The notes under the pieces were generated by a model. It saw nothing but the letters and a program-made list of their open reading frames with translations. It was not told the origin of the DNA and searched no databases. This document shows, piece by piece, positions 7,668-15,966 of a stretch of DNA of 64,000 nucleotides; within the stretch, counting starts at the first letter, position 1; the number at the start of each line of letters is the position of its first letter. This stretch comes from Bog-473 sp963782415 (GTDB lineage Bacteria > Actinomycetota > Acidimicrobiia > Acidimicrobiales > RAAP-2): positions 682,001 to 746,000 of the forward strand of contig CAWAJT010000004.1 in the NCBI GenBank assembly GCA_963782415.1, written 5' to 3'. The position numbers and the translations under genes were made by a program.

Positions 7668-9131
7668 GTGGGGGTTTCAGTGGTGCGACGCATGGGATGG
7701 CCGGAAGTCGGTCGACGACTGCTGCGGACGGCCGGGGCAGCGGCGGTCCTCGGTGGTGTGGTGGCATCTGCCGTGTCGCAGCTGCCGGCGGGCGCCGCGG
7801 CATCGCCTTCGACCTCGGTCAACCAGGCGAGCACGAGCAGCCGGGGTGTCTCGGCCGACGCCATCAACGTCGTCTTCCCGATCATCTCCTTCAGCAGTAT
7901 TGAAGGCGAGTACGAGATCAAGTCGGACGCCGAATTTGGGGAGCAAACGAAGGCCATTCACCTATTCGTCGATCAGATCAACAACGCGGGTGGCATCGCT
8001 GGCCGGAAGATCAGCGCCATGATCGTGGCCTTTGACCCCACGAACCCGAACGAGCAGCGATCACTGTGCAAGCAGTGGACGCAGGGCAGCCCGCCGGTCT
8101 TCGCAGTCCTGGATGGACTCGGCACATGGGAGGGGGTCAACGAGCTCTGTGTCACCAAGGAGGGGCATACACCGATGCTCGCTCAATGGTCGACGACCAC
8201 TAACTGGACAGACCTGGGTGCGCCGTACCTGTGGTGGACAGGTGCCGACGACGCCCAGATCCTCGCGGCCACCGTCAAATGGGGCCGTCACTCCGGCCGC
8301 CTCGGTCACAGCACCAAGGTCGGGGTTGTCGTCTCCGACGAGGTGAGCGATCAGGACGCCCTCCATGGTTACCTGTTGCCTGACCTGAAGAAGGTCGGTG
8401 TTGTTCCCCAGGTGGTCACGATCACTTCGGACGTGGGTGAGACCGCCAGCACTGACTCGGATGCCACCTTGGCCGTGGAGCGACTCAAGGCGTCGGGCGT
8501 CCAGTCAGTCATCCCTCTGTTGCCGGAGAATGCCTTCACCCCCTACATCGGTGCGGAGACCTCCCAGAACTACTTCCCGAAGCTCTTGCTGAGCGACTAT
8601 CAATCCGAGATCGAAATCGCCCTTGGTCTCATTCCCATTCCATACGAGAAGGCGTTGAATAACCAGGAAGGTGTCACGGCGGAAACACTCGGTGGCATCG
8701 ACCTGCCGAGGCCCGAGGCGCAGGGCGGCTACGACCCTGGGGTGCGGAGCTGTTGGACCGTCTGGCACAAGGCATATCCGCAGACGCCGAAGGGAAACCT
8801 CAACGACGACATCGAAGAACAGGGACCGGTACAGGGGTGGTGCCAGGAGATCCGGCTCTTTGCCAAGGCAGCCACCATGGCCGGGAAGGATCTCAATCGA
8901 CGTACATTCGTCGAAGCGATGTCGCACATCACGAACTTTCCAGGTGGCTACTCACCCGTCTTGAGCTACGGGCCGGACAAATTCTCCGGGCCGACGCAAT
9001 ACCGAGTGGTCGCAGTGCACGACAACCACCCGCCGACGACCCAGTGCAAACGAGGGCCAGCTCCGGCGCCGGCGGCGGGCGTCTGCTGGGTCGTGAAGCA
9101 GAATTGGGCACCGTTCCCCGGTCAGGGATGA
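7668..9131 (+). CDS. Orphan branched-chain amino-acid-type ABC substrate-binding protein
   Basis: A 487-residue secreted protein. A basic then hydrophobic Ala-rich signal peptide (about 1-45) is followed by a type-I periplasmic binding fold (peripla_BP_6/LivJ-like), seen in VNVVFPI-like and INNAGGIAGRKI segments and the C-terminal ARTFVEAM-like helix. No lipobox Cys is evident, so it may be released or retained at the wall. The GTG at 7668 sits against the AGGAG sequence, so the in-frame GTGs at 7680 or 7683 are likelier starts. No permease or ATPase gene is adjacent, so it must partner with an unlinked transporter or act as a sensor. Confidence 0.85.
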   Translation: MGVSVVRRMGWPEVGRRLLRTAGAAAVLGGVVASAVSQLPAGAAASPSTSVNQASTSSRGVSADAINVVFPIISFSSIEGEYEIKSDAEFGEQTKAIHLFVDQINNAGGIAGRKISAMIVAFDPTNPNEQRSLCKQWTQGSPPVFAVLDGLGTWEGVNELCVTKEGHTPMLAQWSTTTNWTDLGAPYLWWTGADDAQILAATVKWGRHSGRLGHSTKVGVVVSDEVSDQDALHGYLLPDLKKVGVVPQVVTITSDVGETASTDSDATLAVERLKASGVQSVIPLLPENAFTPYIGAETSQNYFPKLLLSDYQSEIEIALGLIPIPYEKALNNQEGVTAETLGGIDLPRPEAQGGYDPGVRSCWTVWHKAYPQTPKGNLNDDIEEQGPVQGWCQEIRLFAKAATMAGKDLNRRTFVEAMSHITNFPGGYSPVLSYGPDKFSGPTQYRVVAVHDNHPPTTQCKRGPAPAPAAGVCWVVKQNWAPFPGQG

Positions 9132-9141
9132 GGAGCCGACT

Positions 9142-9180
9142 GCGCCGTTGTAAACGGCGCGGACCCTGTCATTTCAGGGT
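9142..9180. terminator. Two consecutive hairpins between convergent genes
   Basis: GCGCCGTT-GTA-AACGGCGC (9142-9160) and ACCCTG-TCATTT-CAGGGT (9163-9180) are both perfect inverted repeats. The second overlaps the stop of the cyclase gene and is followed by TTGATT. They probably terminate both converging transcripts. Confidence 0.6.
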
Positions 9181-10298
9181 TTGATTCTGTAGGCGATCGT
9201 CAGGCCGGCGAATCCCTTGAGTCGTAGCGGAGACAATTCCTCGAACAAGAAGTGCCCACGGCATCCGTCGCGCACGCGCTCGGACACCACCACCGTCGAC
9301 GGTTCAGCCACGTCGACGAGCCGCGAGGCAAGGTTGACGTCCGGGCCGTAGAGGTCGCCGAACACCGAGGCCATCTCCCCGCAGGCCATTCCCACCCGCA
9401 CCGGAGGGAGCGAGTCGTCGGTGGCAGTGATCAGATCGAGGGCGATCCGGCAGGCGTCGTCGACATCCTCCGTCACGAACATCGCCTCATCGCCGATCAT
9501 CTTGACGATTTGTCCATTGTGTGCTGCCACCACCTCCGACGTGTGCAGGTCGAACGCAATGAGGACGTTCGTGAGCTCGCGCAATGACAGCGAGGCGGCG
9601 GCCGACGTGTAGCCCACCAAGTCGACGAATCCGACGGTCCGCCGCACGGTCACGATCGACTGCTCTGCGTCCGTCGACCACATCCGCTCTGCCACCGCCA
9701 CGATCTGGCGGCGGAGCACTGCGTCGAGCGTCGAGACGAAGCTCGGAAGCAACGTCTTGGTCAGCTCGGAGTACTCCTTCACTACGTCGACGTAACGGAC
9801 GCCGGCACCACGACGGGGAAGCTCAACCTGCAGGCGGAAGACGCCAACGACGGTCTCGGCCAGCCTCGCCATCGTGTTCCCGGCGACCCGGGCCAACTGC
9901 AGCGTTGCTTCTTCCCCGAGAAGGTCGTTGTGCGCGCCGGCCAGCAACTGCACGGTCGCTGCCTCGTCCTCCGTCACGTGGTAGTCGGGATCGGTCGGGA
10001 GGCCGACCGCTGTCATCAATCGCAGCGTTGTTGGCCAATCGATGCCCGCCGCGCTCGCAACCTCGCGAAGCGTCCGTGATCCACGCGGTCTGAGGGTCAG
10101 GTCGAGAGCGAGTTCGCCAAGATTGGAGGACGCATCAATATCCGCCTGGTTCGCACCGAGGCCCGTGGCATAGCGGATCAGCTCGGGACGATCTGCGGCG
10201 TCGGGCGACTGCGGATCGCAGAGCTCTTGACGCCCCGACCGTCCTTCGCTCTCCGTCGGGGCGCCGTCGGTCATTCCATCAGCTTGCCTGACTGCCAC
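9174..10298 (-). CDS. Class III adenylate cyclase with regulatory domain
   Basis: A 374-residue cytosolic cyclase. Residues about 35-190 resemble the helical adenylate cyclase regulatory domain of mycobacterial Rv1264/Rv2212 (a pH-responsive module in Rv1264). Residues about 215-374 are the class III catalytic domain. The metal-binding aspartates are D226 (FVDLVGYT) and D270 (KMIGDE), with K266 for substrate recognition and transition-state residues N322 and R326 in GPDVNLASR. All catalytic positions are present, so it should make cAMP. M9 (base 10274) is an alternative start. A perfect CRP-type palindrome at 36481 gives a possible output in this window. Confidence 0.9.
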   Translation of the reverse strand: MAVRQADGMTDGAPTESEGRSGRQELCDPQSPDAADRPELIRYATGLGANQADIDASSNLGELALDLTLRPRGSRTLREVASAAGIDWPTTLRLMTAVGLPTDPDYHVTEDEAATVQLLAGAHNDLLGEEATLQLARVAGNTMARLAETVVGVFRLQVELPRRGAGVRYVDVVKEYSELTKTLLPSFVSTLDAVLRRQIVAVAERMWSTDAEQSIVTVRRTVGFVDLVGYTSAAASLSLRELTNVLIAFDLHTSEVVAAHNGQIVKMIGDEAMFVTEDVDDACRIALDLITATDDSLPPVRVGMACGEMASVFGDLYGPDVNLASRLVDVAEPSTVVVSERVRDGCRGHFLFEELSPLRLKGFAGLTIAYRIKP

Positions 10299-10369
10299 CG
10301 GCAGCCCGGTCCTCGCCGTCCTCCTGCGGGGTGCCCGACGTGCCTGGAGGTTCCGCCTCAGTTGTCGTC

Positions 10370-10447
10370 AAAAACTATAAATGGATACGTTTATAGTTTT
10401 CCGAGCGATGTCCCCGCTTCCGAGCGATGTCCCCGCTGGCTGGGGAC
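10370..10447. repeat. AT-rich palindrome followed by 19-bp tandem repeat and hairpin
   Basis: A perfect 11-bp inverted repeat AAAACTATAAA (10371-10381) / TTTATAGTTTT (10390-10400) with an 8-nt loop is conspicuous in GC-rich DNA. It abuts two copies of an 18-nt unit beginning CCGAGCGATGTCC (10401-10418 and 10420-10437, period 19). GTCCCC (10429-10434) then pairs with GGGGAC (10442-10447). It lies between the start of the cyclase and the stop of the desaturase. Role unknown: operator, terminator or integration scar. Confidence 0.7.
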
Positions 10448-10483
10448 CGCCCGGTACGAGTCGGACCGATACGCCCAGCGCTG

Positions 10484-11221
10484 TCAGACCCGGGTCGGCT
10501 TGGCGGCAAGCTTCTCGTGGCGCAACGTGGCCCAGCGCATGGCCACGAGAACACGGATGGCCCACCAGCCGGGGTCGATCTCCCCCTTGGCCATGGAGAG
10601 CCGGCTCGACGTGGTGACGGCGTGATGGTTGTTGTGGAGCCCCTCACCCGCAACGAACCAGGCCAACCACTGGTTGTTCGTGGCCAGGTTGTCGTGAGGT
10701 CGCTTGCCCCATTTGTGCCCGATCCCGTTGATGGCGCCTCCGCCCAGCAGATAGATGGTGGCGTGGACCGCTGAGGCGATCAGCGCGACCTCCCATCCGA
10801 AGAGGGCGATCAAGAGTCCGATGCCCAGCGCCAGGCCGAGGATGGCGTGGTTGAACAGCACCTTGTCCCATCCGTCCTCGGGGAGGTCCTTGGCGTAACG
10901 GGCCACCTGCTGGCGGTTCTTGGAAACCCTGCGGTAGAGGACGGCGTTGCCGAATTGGACCAGGGAGTACCCGAAGATCACGGGCGAATGCGGGTCGCCC
11001 TCCTTGTCCGTGTGTGCGTGATGCTTGCGATGCACCGCCACCCATTGCCGCGGCCGGGTGCCCGTCGACATCCAGATGATGAAGCGGCACGCAAAAGCAA
11101 CCGGCCGCCTCATGGTGATCGCCTTGTGGGCCAACGCCCGGTGCAAGTACACCGTGGTGACGACGAAGGCGATTTGGGAGGTGACCAGCCCGATCAGGAC
11201 GGCCTCGAGGACCGCTGGCAC
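10484..11221 (-). CDS. Membrane fatty-acid (acyl-CoA delta-9 type) desaturase
   Basis: A di-iron membrane desaturase, 245 residues if started at the GTG at 11221. The three histidine boxes are complete: HRALAH (27-32), HRKHHAH (64-70) and HNNHH (196-200). Hydrophobic segments before box 1 and between boxes 2 and 3 match the stearoyl-CoA desaturase topology. It would introduce a double bond into membrane acyl chains using ferredoxin or an equivalent donor. The open frame continues to 11356, but the extra N-terminal residues do not look like the family; a GTG at 11254 is another candidate start. Confidence 0.88.
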   Translation of the reverse strand: MPAVLEAVLIGLVTSQIAFVVTTVYLHRALAHKAITMRRPVAFACRFIIWMSTGTRPRQWVAVHRKHHAHTDKEGDPHSPVIFGYSLVQFGNAVLYRRVSKNRQQVARYAKDLPEDGWDKVLFNHAILGLALGIGLLIALFGWEVALIASAVHATIYLLGGGAINGIGHKWGKRPHDNLATNNQWLAWFVAGEGLHNNHHAVTTSSRLSMAKGEIDPGWWAIRVLVAMRWATLRHEKLAAKPTRV

Positions 11222-11370
11222 GTGGAGAACTTTAGCGCAGCCGAACGAGGTCACAACGGCGCAGACCGAAGTCTTTCCCGGTGGGAAACGGTGGCGCCCT
11301 CCGACGAGCGTTGCAGATCCGGGCCACAATGTGCCGCTCCTGCTGACCCTGTACAACGAGGTGCCTTCCC

Positions 11371-12462
11371 ATGAGCTTCACCCCCTACGACCGGCCTGTC
11401 CGCGCCGCCTTCGTCGGCCTCGGCCGCATCTACGACCTGAACGTGCGCGCCTACCTCGACAATCCCGACGTCGAGGTGGTCGCTCTCGTCGACCCGAGTG
11501 AGGAGCGTCGGGTTCAGCGCGCGGCGGGCTGGCCGGGCGTGCAGACCTTCGGCTCCGCCGCCGAGCTCGCTGCAAGTGGCCCGGAGGTCGATACCGTGGA
11601 AGCGCTCCTCCCGATCCCCTTCCACGAAGAGGGCGTCATCGAGCTCCTCGGCTACGGCTGGCATGTCAACCTGCAGAAGCCGATGGCCAACGACCTTGCC
11701 TCCGCCCAGCGCATGGTCGACGCCGCAATCGCCAACGACAGGATGCTGCGTGTGATGGAGAACTACATCTTCTATGAGCCCCTGGTGAAGCTGAAGGCCC
11801 TCGCCAGGTCGGGTGACCTGGGCGACATCAGCGGCTACCACATGAAGATGGTGGGCAGCGGCCGCGGCGGCTGGGACGTGCCGTCGAGCAGCTACCACTA
11901 CCAGATCCAACAGATGAAGCAGGGCCGCGGCATCCTCGTGTTCGACGATGGGTGGCACAAGCTGGCGACGGCCATCTGGCTCTTCGGCCCCATCAAAGAG
12001 GTACGCGCCTGGGTGGGAGGCACCGAAGTGTTCCCGGGGATTGAGGTTGACGCGCCCACGACCATCGCGTGGCAGCACGACAACGGCATCCGCGGCGTGT
12101 GGGACATCACCCTCGCTCCCGACATGTATCTGCGTTCCGACTACTACACGAACGACGAGCGGTGGGAGATCACGGGCAGGGCCGGCTACGGGCGAGTCAA
12201 CCGGTGCACCGGTCGGGGCATCCAACAGCCGAGCCTCGAGGTCTATCTCGACGGCGAAATGCGGTCATATCACGCACTCGACGATGACTGGGGAAGCAGC
12301 TTTCGTGATTCGGGCCGTCACTGGCTGCGCTGGCTCCACACGGGAGAGGGGCCGATGCTGTGGAGTGGGGAGGAGGCCATGGACGTTCTCCGGTTCGCGC
12401 TCGCCGTCTACGCCAGCAGTGAAGCGGGCGGTATCGGCGTGGACCCGGCCTCGGTCTCGTAG
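11371..12462 (+). CDS. Gfo/Idh/MocA-family oxidoreductase
   Basis: A 363-residue NAD(P)-dependent sugar-type dehydrogenase. The Rossmann motif is GLGRIYDLN (16-24). The family EKP motif appears as LQKPM (101-105, K103), and DDGWHK (192-197) supplies the usual Asp/His pair (D193, H196). The second half is the typical alpha/beta substrate domain. The substrate is probably a sugar, inositol or sugar acid, but no linked transporter or catabolic gene identifies it. Confidence 0.85.
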   Translation: MSFTPYDRPVRAAFVGLGRIYDLNVRAYLDNPDVEVVALVDPSEERRVQRAAGWPGVQTFGSAAELAASGPEVDTVEALLPIPFHEEGVIELLGYGWHVNLQKPMANDLASAQRMVDAAIANDRMLRVMENYIFYEPLVKLKALARSGDLGDISGYHMKMVGSGRGGWDVPSSSYHYQIQQMKQGRGILVFDDGWHKLATAIWLFGPIKEVRAWVGGTEVFPGIEVDAPTTIAWQHDNGIRGVWDITLAPDMYLRSDYYTNDERWEITGRAGYGRVNRCTGRGIQQPSLEVYLDGEMRSYHALDDDWGSSFRDSGRHWLRWLHTGEGPMLWSGEEAMDVLRFALAVYASSEAGGIGVDPASVS

Positions 12463-12554
12463 CAGGGCGCCGTCCGGCCGCCGGCGCCATGGCGTCCGTC
12501 GGTGTCGTCGTCCGAGCCCTGCTGGTCCTCGTGCCCTGTCACTACCATCTGGTG

Positions 12555-13043
12555 ATGGTCGCAGCGGATCGTGGCGCAAGCCTCGGCCGGCGGATCGTGG
12601 CCCTGGGCCTGACCGTGCTCCTCCTGGCCGGGACCCTCGTCGTCGGTTGGTTGGTCTGGAGCGTTGCCGAGTGGCGACACGGCCGCACACCCAGCTACCG
12701 GCTCCTCGGGCTGCGCGTCGTGCGCCTCTCCGATGCGCAGCCCGCAGGCCTCGGGCGGTCCCTCTTGCGCAGCGGCATCGTCTGTCCGCTGCTTGTCGTA
12801 CCGACCGTCCTCATCGGGGCCTTCGTCGGCTTCTGTTTCGCCATGGGGGCGTCGCCGCCAGATGGCCTGTTGCGCCAGCCCCGCACGGCGCCGTGGGACT
12901 TCTTGACGTCCACCAGAGTGCTCGACGAGCGCGTCCTGCCCGCGCCCGCGCCAGATGCGGCCGCGCAACCCGTCGACCCGCTCGCTCCACGAGGTCCAAC
13001 GGTGCTCGGTGCACCTCGGACGAACGGGCACGGCCCCCGCTGA
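12555..13043 (+). CDS. RDD-family small membrane protein
   Basis: About 162 residues from the ATG at 12555 (the frame is open from 12489). It has an RDD-like layout: GRRIVALG at the first helix, a hydrophobic helix, a WRHGRTPSYRLLGLRVV loop typical of the family, a second helical pair, and a WDFLTSTRVLDE terminal motif close to the RDD family's D-x-x-T-x-T-x-V. Pro/Ala-rich C-terminal tail. The function of RDD proteins is mostly unknown; some act in ion exchange. No ribosome site decides the start. Confidence 0.65.
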   Translation: MVAADRGASLGRRIVALGLTVLLLAGTLVVGWLVWSVAEWRHGRTPSYRLLGLRVVRLSDAQPAGLGRSLLRSGIVCPLLVVPTVLIGAFVGFCFAMGASPPDGLLRQPRTAPWDFLTSTRVLDERVLPAPAPDAAAQPVDPLAPRGPTVLGAPRTNGHGPR

Positions 13044-13125
13044 ACCCCGGGCGCGGGCCTTGGCTGGCCGGTGCCGCACGACGTGCACGTTCCACCCCAG
13101 GTCACGACCGCTTGCCATCCATCCA

Positions 13126-13153
13126 TAACATGTTAGTCTTCACTAACATGTTA
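13126..13153. promoter_or_regulatory. ArsR operator: 12-bp perfect inverted repeat
   Basis: TAACATGTTAGT (13126-13137) and ACTAACATGTTA (13142-13153) form a perfect inverted repeat with a CTTC spacer; each arm itself contains the palindrome TAACATGTTA. It sits 5 nt before the GTG of the ArsR gene, so it overlaps the expected promoter (candidate TTGCCA at 13112, TAGTCT at 13134). It is the natural autoregulatory site of the ArsR protein. Confidence 0.75.
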
Positions 13154-13157
13154 TCCG

Positions 13158-13513
13158 GTGCGCGAAAGGGAGAGGACCACGCAGAAGGCCCCGCCCGGGG
13201 CGCCGGATCTGCTGGCCGTCCTCGCCGAGCCCAATCGCCGGCGGCTCCTGGAGCTGCTGCGCGGGGAGAGCGCACGGTGACCGCGCTGGCGGCGGAGTTC
13301 TCGGTGACCCGGCCGGCCATTTCGCAGCACCTCGGCGTGCTCGCCGCCGCCGGGCTGGTGGAGGTCCGGCAGGACGGTCGGTTCCGCCATTACCGGCTCA
13401 ATCCCGACGGCATGGCGGCGCTGCGGAGCACCCTCGACGCCTTCTGGACATCCGAGCTCGAGCAACTCGTAGTTGCCGAGCCCCCAACGAAAGGAATTCC
13501 CCATGACGATTGA
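13158..13513 (+). pseudogene. ArsR-family regulator with reading-frame shift
   Basis: The N-terminal part is read from the GTG at 13158 (APDLLAVLAEPNRRRLLELL), ending at a TGA at 13278-13280. The continuation is in another frame: ERTVTALAAEFSVTRPAISQ and onward through the winged helix to 13513. Together they make one ordinary ArsR HTH protein of about 118 residues. The break lies in GGGGAGAGCGC (13263-13273) and looks like a 2-nt duplication (AG) or 1-nt loss. The first stop overlaps a GTG (13277), so two-part translation by reinitiation is conceivable. The gene overlaps the SRPBCC gene by 11 nt, the usual ArsR-AHSA1 pairing. Confidence 0.8.
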
Positions 13514-14480
13514 GAAGTCGGTCCTCGTCCCCCTGACCGCCGACCAGACTTTCGCGCTCGTGACCGAGCCTGAGCGGCTGCGGCGCTGGCAGGCGATCTC
13601 GGCACACGTCGACCTGCGCGCCGGCGGCGACTTCCGCTGGACCGTGGCCCCCGGCGCCAGCGCGGGCGGCACCGTCGTCGAAGTCGAGCCCGGCAGACGC
13701 GTGGTCTACACGTGGGGTTGGGAGGGCGACGAGGCGCAGCCACCCGGCACGTCGACCGTCACCGTCACGCTCGAGCCCGCCGAGGGCGGGACGACGGTGC
13801 GGCTCGTGCACGAGGGATTGACGCCCGAGCAGGAGGCGCAGCATCACGAAGGATGGGACCACTTCATGGAGCGCCTGGTGGTGGCCGGGCGCGCGGGCGA
13901 CGCCGGGTTGGAGCCATGGGCGATCCGCCCGGCCGACGCCTGGGACCAGCTCAGTGCGGCCGAGGCGTCGCTCGCCATGTGCACGTTCGTCCTGCGCGCC
14001 ATGGGACCGGGCGACGGGAAGGCGCAGACACCCTGCGCGAGGTACGACGTGGACCAATTGACCGATCACCTGGCCGGTTCACTGGTCGGCCTCGGCGGTT
14101 GTGCGGGGGTGGAAGTCACGCCGGACGAGTCCGCCACGCGCGAGGTGCGGATCGCCGACCTGGCCCAGCCCGTGCTCGAAGCGTGGCGCCGGCGCGGCAT
14201 CGAAGGCACCGTGACACTGGGCCGGGGCGAGATCCCGGCCGAGGTCGCCTCGCGGATCTTGTCCATGGAGTTTCTCGTGCACGCGTGGGACTTTGCCCGT
14301 GCCACCGGTCAGGTGCTGCCCACCAACGACGGACTGAGTGCCTATGTCCTCGGCCTGGCCAAGGACGGGCTCATCCAGCCAGCGCTGCGCGACGGCGACA
14401 ACTTTGCCGACGAGGTCGTGCTCGGCGCCGATGCCGACCCGATGGAGCAGCTGGTGGCCTACACCGGCCGCCGCCCCTGA
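13503..14480 (+). CDS. SRPBCC (AHSA1) domain fused to mycothiol-type DinB domain
   Basis: A 325-residue protein with two domains. Residues 1-125 are an SRPBCC/AHSA1 ligand-binding fold. Residues 135-325 match the TIGR03086/mycothiol-dependent maleylpyruvate isomerase-like four-helix domain, with the family segment EFLVHAWDFARATGQ. The ATG at 13503 has AAAGGA upstream and lies inside the end of the ArsR gene. ArsR-AHSA1 pairs are common in actinobacteria; the fused DinB part suggests thiol or metal chemistry. The function is not established. Confidence 0.85.
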   Translation: MTIEKSVLVPLTADQTFALVTEPERLRRWQAISAHVDLRAGGDFRWTVAPGASAGGTVVEVEPGRRVVYTWGWEGDEAQPPGTSTVTVTLEPAEGGTTVRLVHEGLTPEQEAQHHEGWDHFMERLVVAGRAGDAGLEPWAIRPADAWDQLSAAEASLAMCTFVLRAMGPGDGKAQTPCARYDVDQLTDHLAGSLVGLGGCAGVEVTPDESATREVRIADLAQPVLEAWRRRGIEGTVTLGRGEIPAEVASRILSMEFLVHAWDFARATGQVLPTNDGLSAYVLGLAKDGLIQPALRDGDNFADEVVLGADADPMEQLVAYTGRRP

Positions 14481-14481
14481 G

Positions 14482-15966
14482 TCAGGTGGCGGAGTTCCCG
14501 CGCCAGCGGCGCTCGAAGGGCAGGCGCCACGTACGCGGCGCGATCAGCTCGTTGATGGCAGGTGGGCCCCAGCCTCCCTGCGGATAGGGCTGCACCGGCT
14601 CGGGTTTCTCCAGCAACGGCGTCGACACCTCCCAGAGGCGCTCAATGCTTTGGGCCGAGTTGAACAACGTGTGGTCACCCAGCATGGCGTCATGGATGAG
14701 GCGCTCGTAGGCCTCGAGCACGTCGGCGTCCTGGCCCGTCTCGTGCAGTGCGAATTGCAGACTCAGCTTCTCCAGCGCCATACCGGGTCCCGGCTTCTTC
14801 CCATAGAACGACAGCGACAGCTTCGACGAGTCGGCGAGGTCGAAGGTCAGGTGGTCCGGACCCGACGCGCCCACGCCCGAGCCGTCGGGGAACATTGACT
14901 TGGGCGGCTCACGGAAGGCGATGGAGATGATGCGCTCCCCGCTACCGAGCTTCTTGCCCGTACGCAGGTAGAAGGGCACGCCCGCCCAGCGCCAGTTGTC
15001 GATCTCGACCTTCAGCGCCACGAAGGTTTCCGTGTCGGAGTCGGCGGCAACCCCGGGGATGTCTCGATAGCCGTCGTACTGACCCCGCACGACCTCGGTC
15101 ACATCGAGCGGACGCAGTGACCGGAAGACCTTGTTCTTCTCCTCGCCGATGGCATCGGGTTCGAGCGCCGTGGGAGGTTCCATGGCCACGAAGCCCAGTA
15201 TCTGGAAGAGGTGGGTGACCACCATGTCCTTGAAGGCGCCGGTCGCCTCGTAGAACGCGACGCGGTCGTCGACCCCGAGCGTCTCGGGCACGTCGATCTG
15301 GACGTGGTCGATGTGATCGCGGTTCCAAATCGGCTCGAAGAGACCGTTGGCGAAGCGGAAGGCCAGAATGTTGAGCACGCCTTCCTTGCCGAGGAAGTGG
15401 TCGATGCGGAAGATCTGCTCCTCGTCGAAGACCTCATGGAGCATGTCGTTGAGCGCCACGGCGCTGGCCAGATCAGTGCCGAACGGCTTTTCCATCACGA
15501 CCCGTGACCGTTCGACCAGCTTGGCGTCGGACAACATCTGGATCACCGAGCGGTCGGCGGCGGGCGGGACGCTCAAGTAGTGGAGACGGCGCGGTTCGCC
15601 GCCGATCTCAGCCTCGGCCTTGGCGACTGCGTCCGCCAGTGCCTCGGGCCCGGCCGAGGTGGAGCAGAAGGTCAGCCGCTTCTCGAAGTTCGCCCACTGC
15701 AGGAGCGAGATTCGGTCCGTCGAGAACTGATCGCAGGCGTGGCGGGCCAAATGACGGAACTCCTCGTCGGTCAGCGTGCTCGTAGAGCTACCGACAATCC
15801 GGTAGTCGGGCATCATCCCGGTCATGGCGAGATGCAGCAGGCCGGGGAGCAACTTGCGCGCGGCCAGATCGCCCGTGGCGCCGAACAGGATGATGACGTG
15901 CGGTGCAATCTGGTTGCTCGGGATTGCCGCGTCCACCGTCTCGCTCTGGTCGACGACCTCGGTCAT
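14482..15966 (-). CDS. zwf: Glucose-6-phosphate 1-dehydrogenase
   Basis: A 494-residue NADP-linked enzyme, the first step of the oxidative pentose phosphate pathway. The N-terminal nucleotide motif is GATGDLAARKLLP (29-41), MEKPFG (158-163) is present, and the signature RIDHFLGKE (187-195) has Phe where most have Tyr. Length is standard. The ATG at 15966 overlaps the TGA of the amidohydrolase by 4 nt, so it is expressed with the two upstream genes. No pgl, tal or opcA is adjacent. Confidence 0.95.
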   Translation of the reverse strand: MTEVVDQSETVDAAIPSNQIAPHVIILFGATGDLAARKLLPGLLHLAMTGMMPDYRIVGSSTSTLTDEEFRHLARHACDQFSTDRISLLQWANFEKRLTFCSTSAGPEALADAVAKAEAEIGGEPRRLHYLSVPPAADRSVIQMLSDAKLVERSRVVMEKPFGTDLASAVALNDMLHEVFDEEQIFRIDHFLGKEGVLNILAFRFANGLFEPIWNRDHIDHVQIDVPETLGVDDRVAFYEATGAFKDMVVTHLFQILGFVAMEPPTALEPDAIGEEKNKVFRSLRPLDVTEVVRGQYDGYRDIPGVAADSDTETFVALKVEIDNWRWAGVPFYLRTGKKLGSGERIISIAFREPPKSMFPDGSGVGASGPDHLTFDLADSSKLSLSFYGKKPGPGMALEKLSLQFALHETGQDADVLEAYERLIHDAMLGDHTLFNSAQSIERLWEVSTPLLEKPEPVQPYPQGGWGPPAINELIAPRTWRLPFERRWRGNSAT

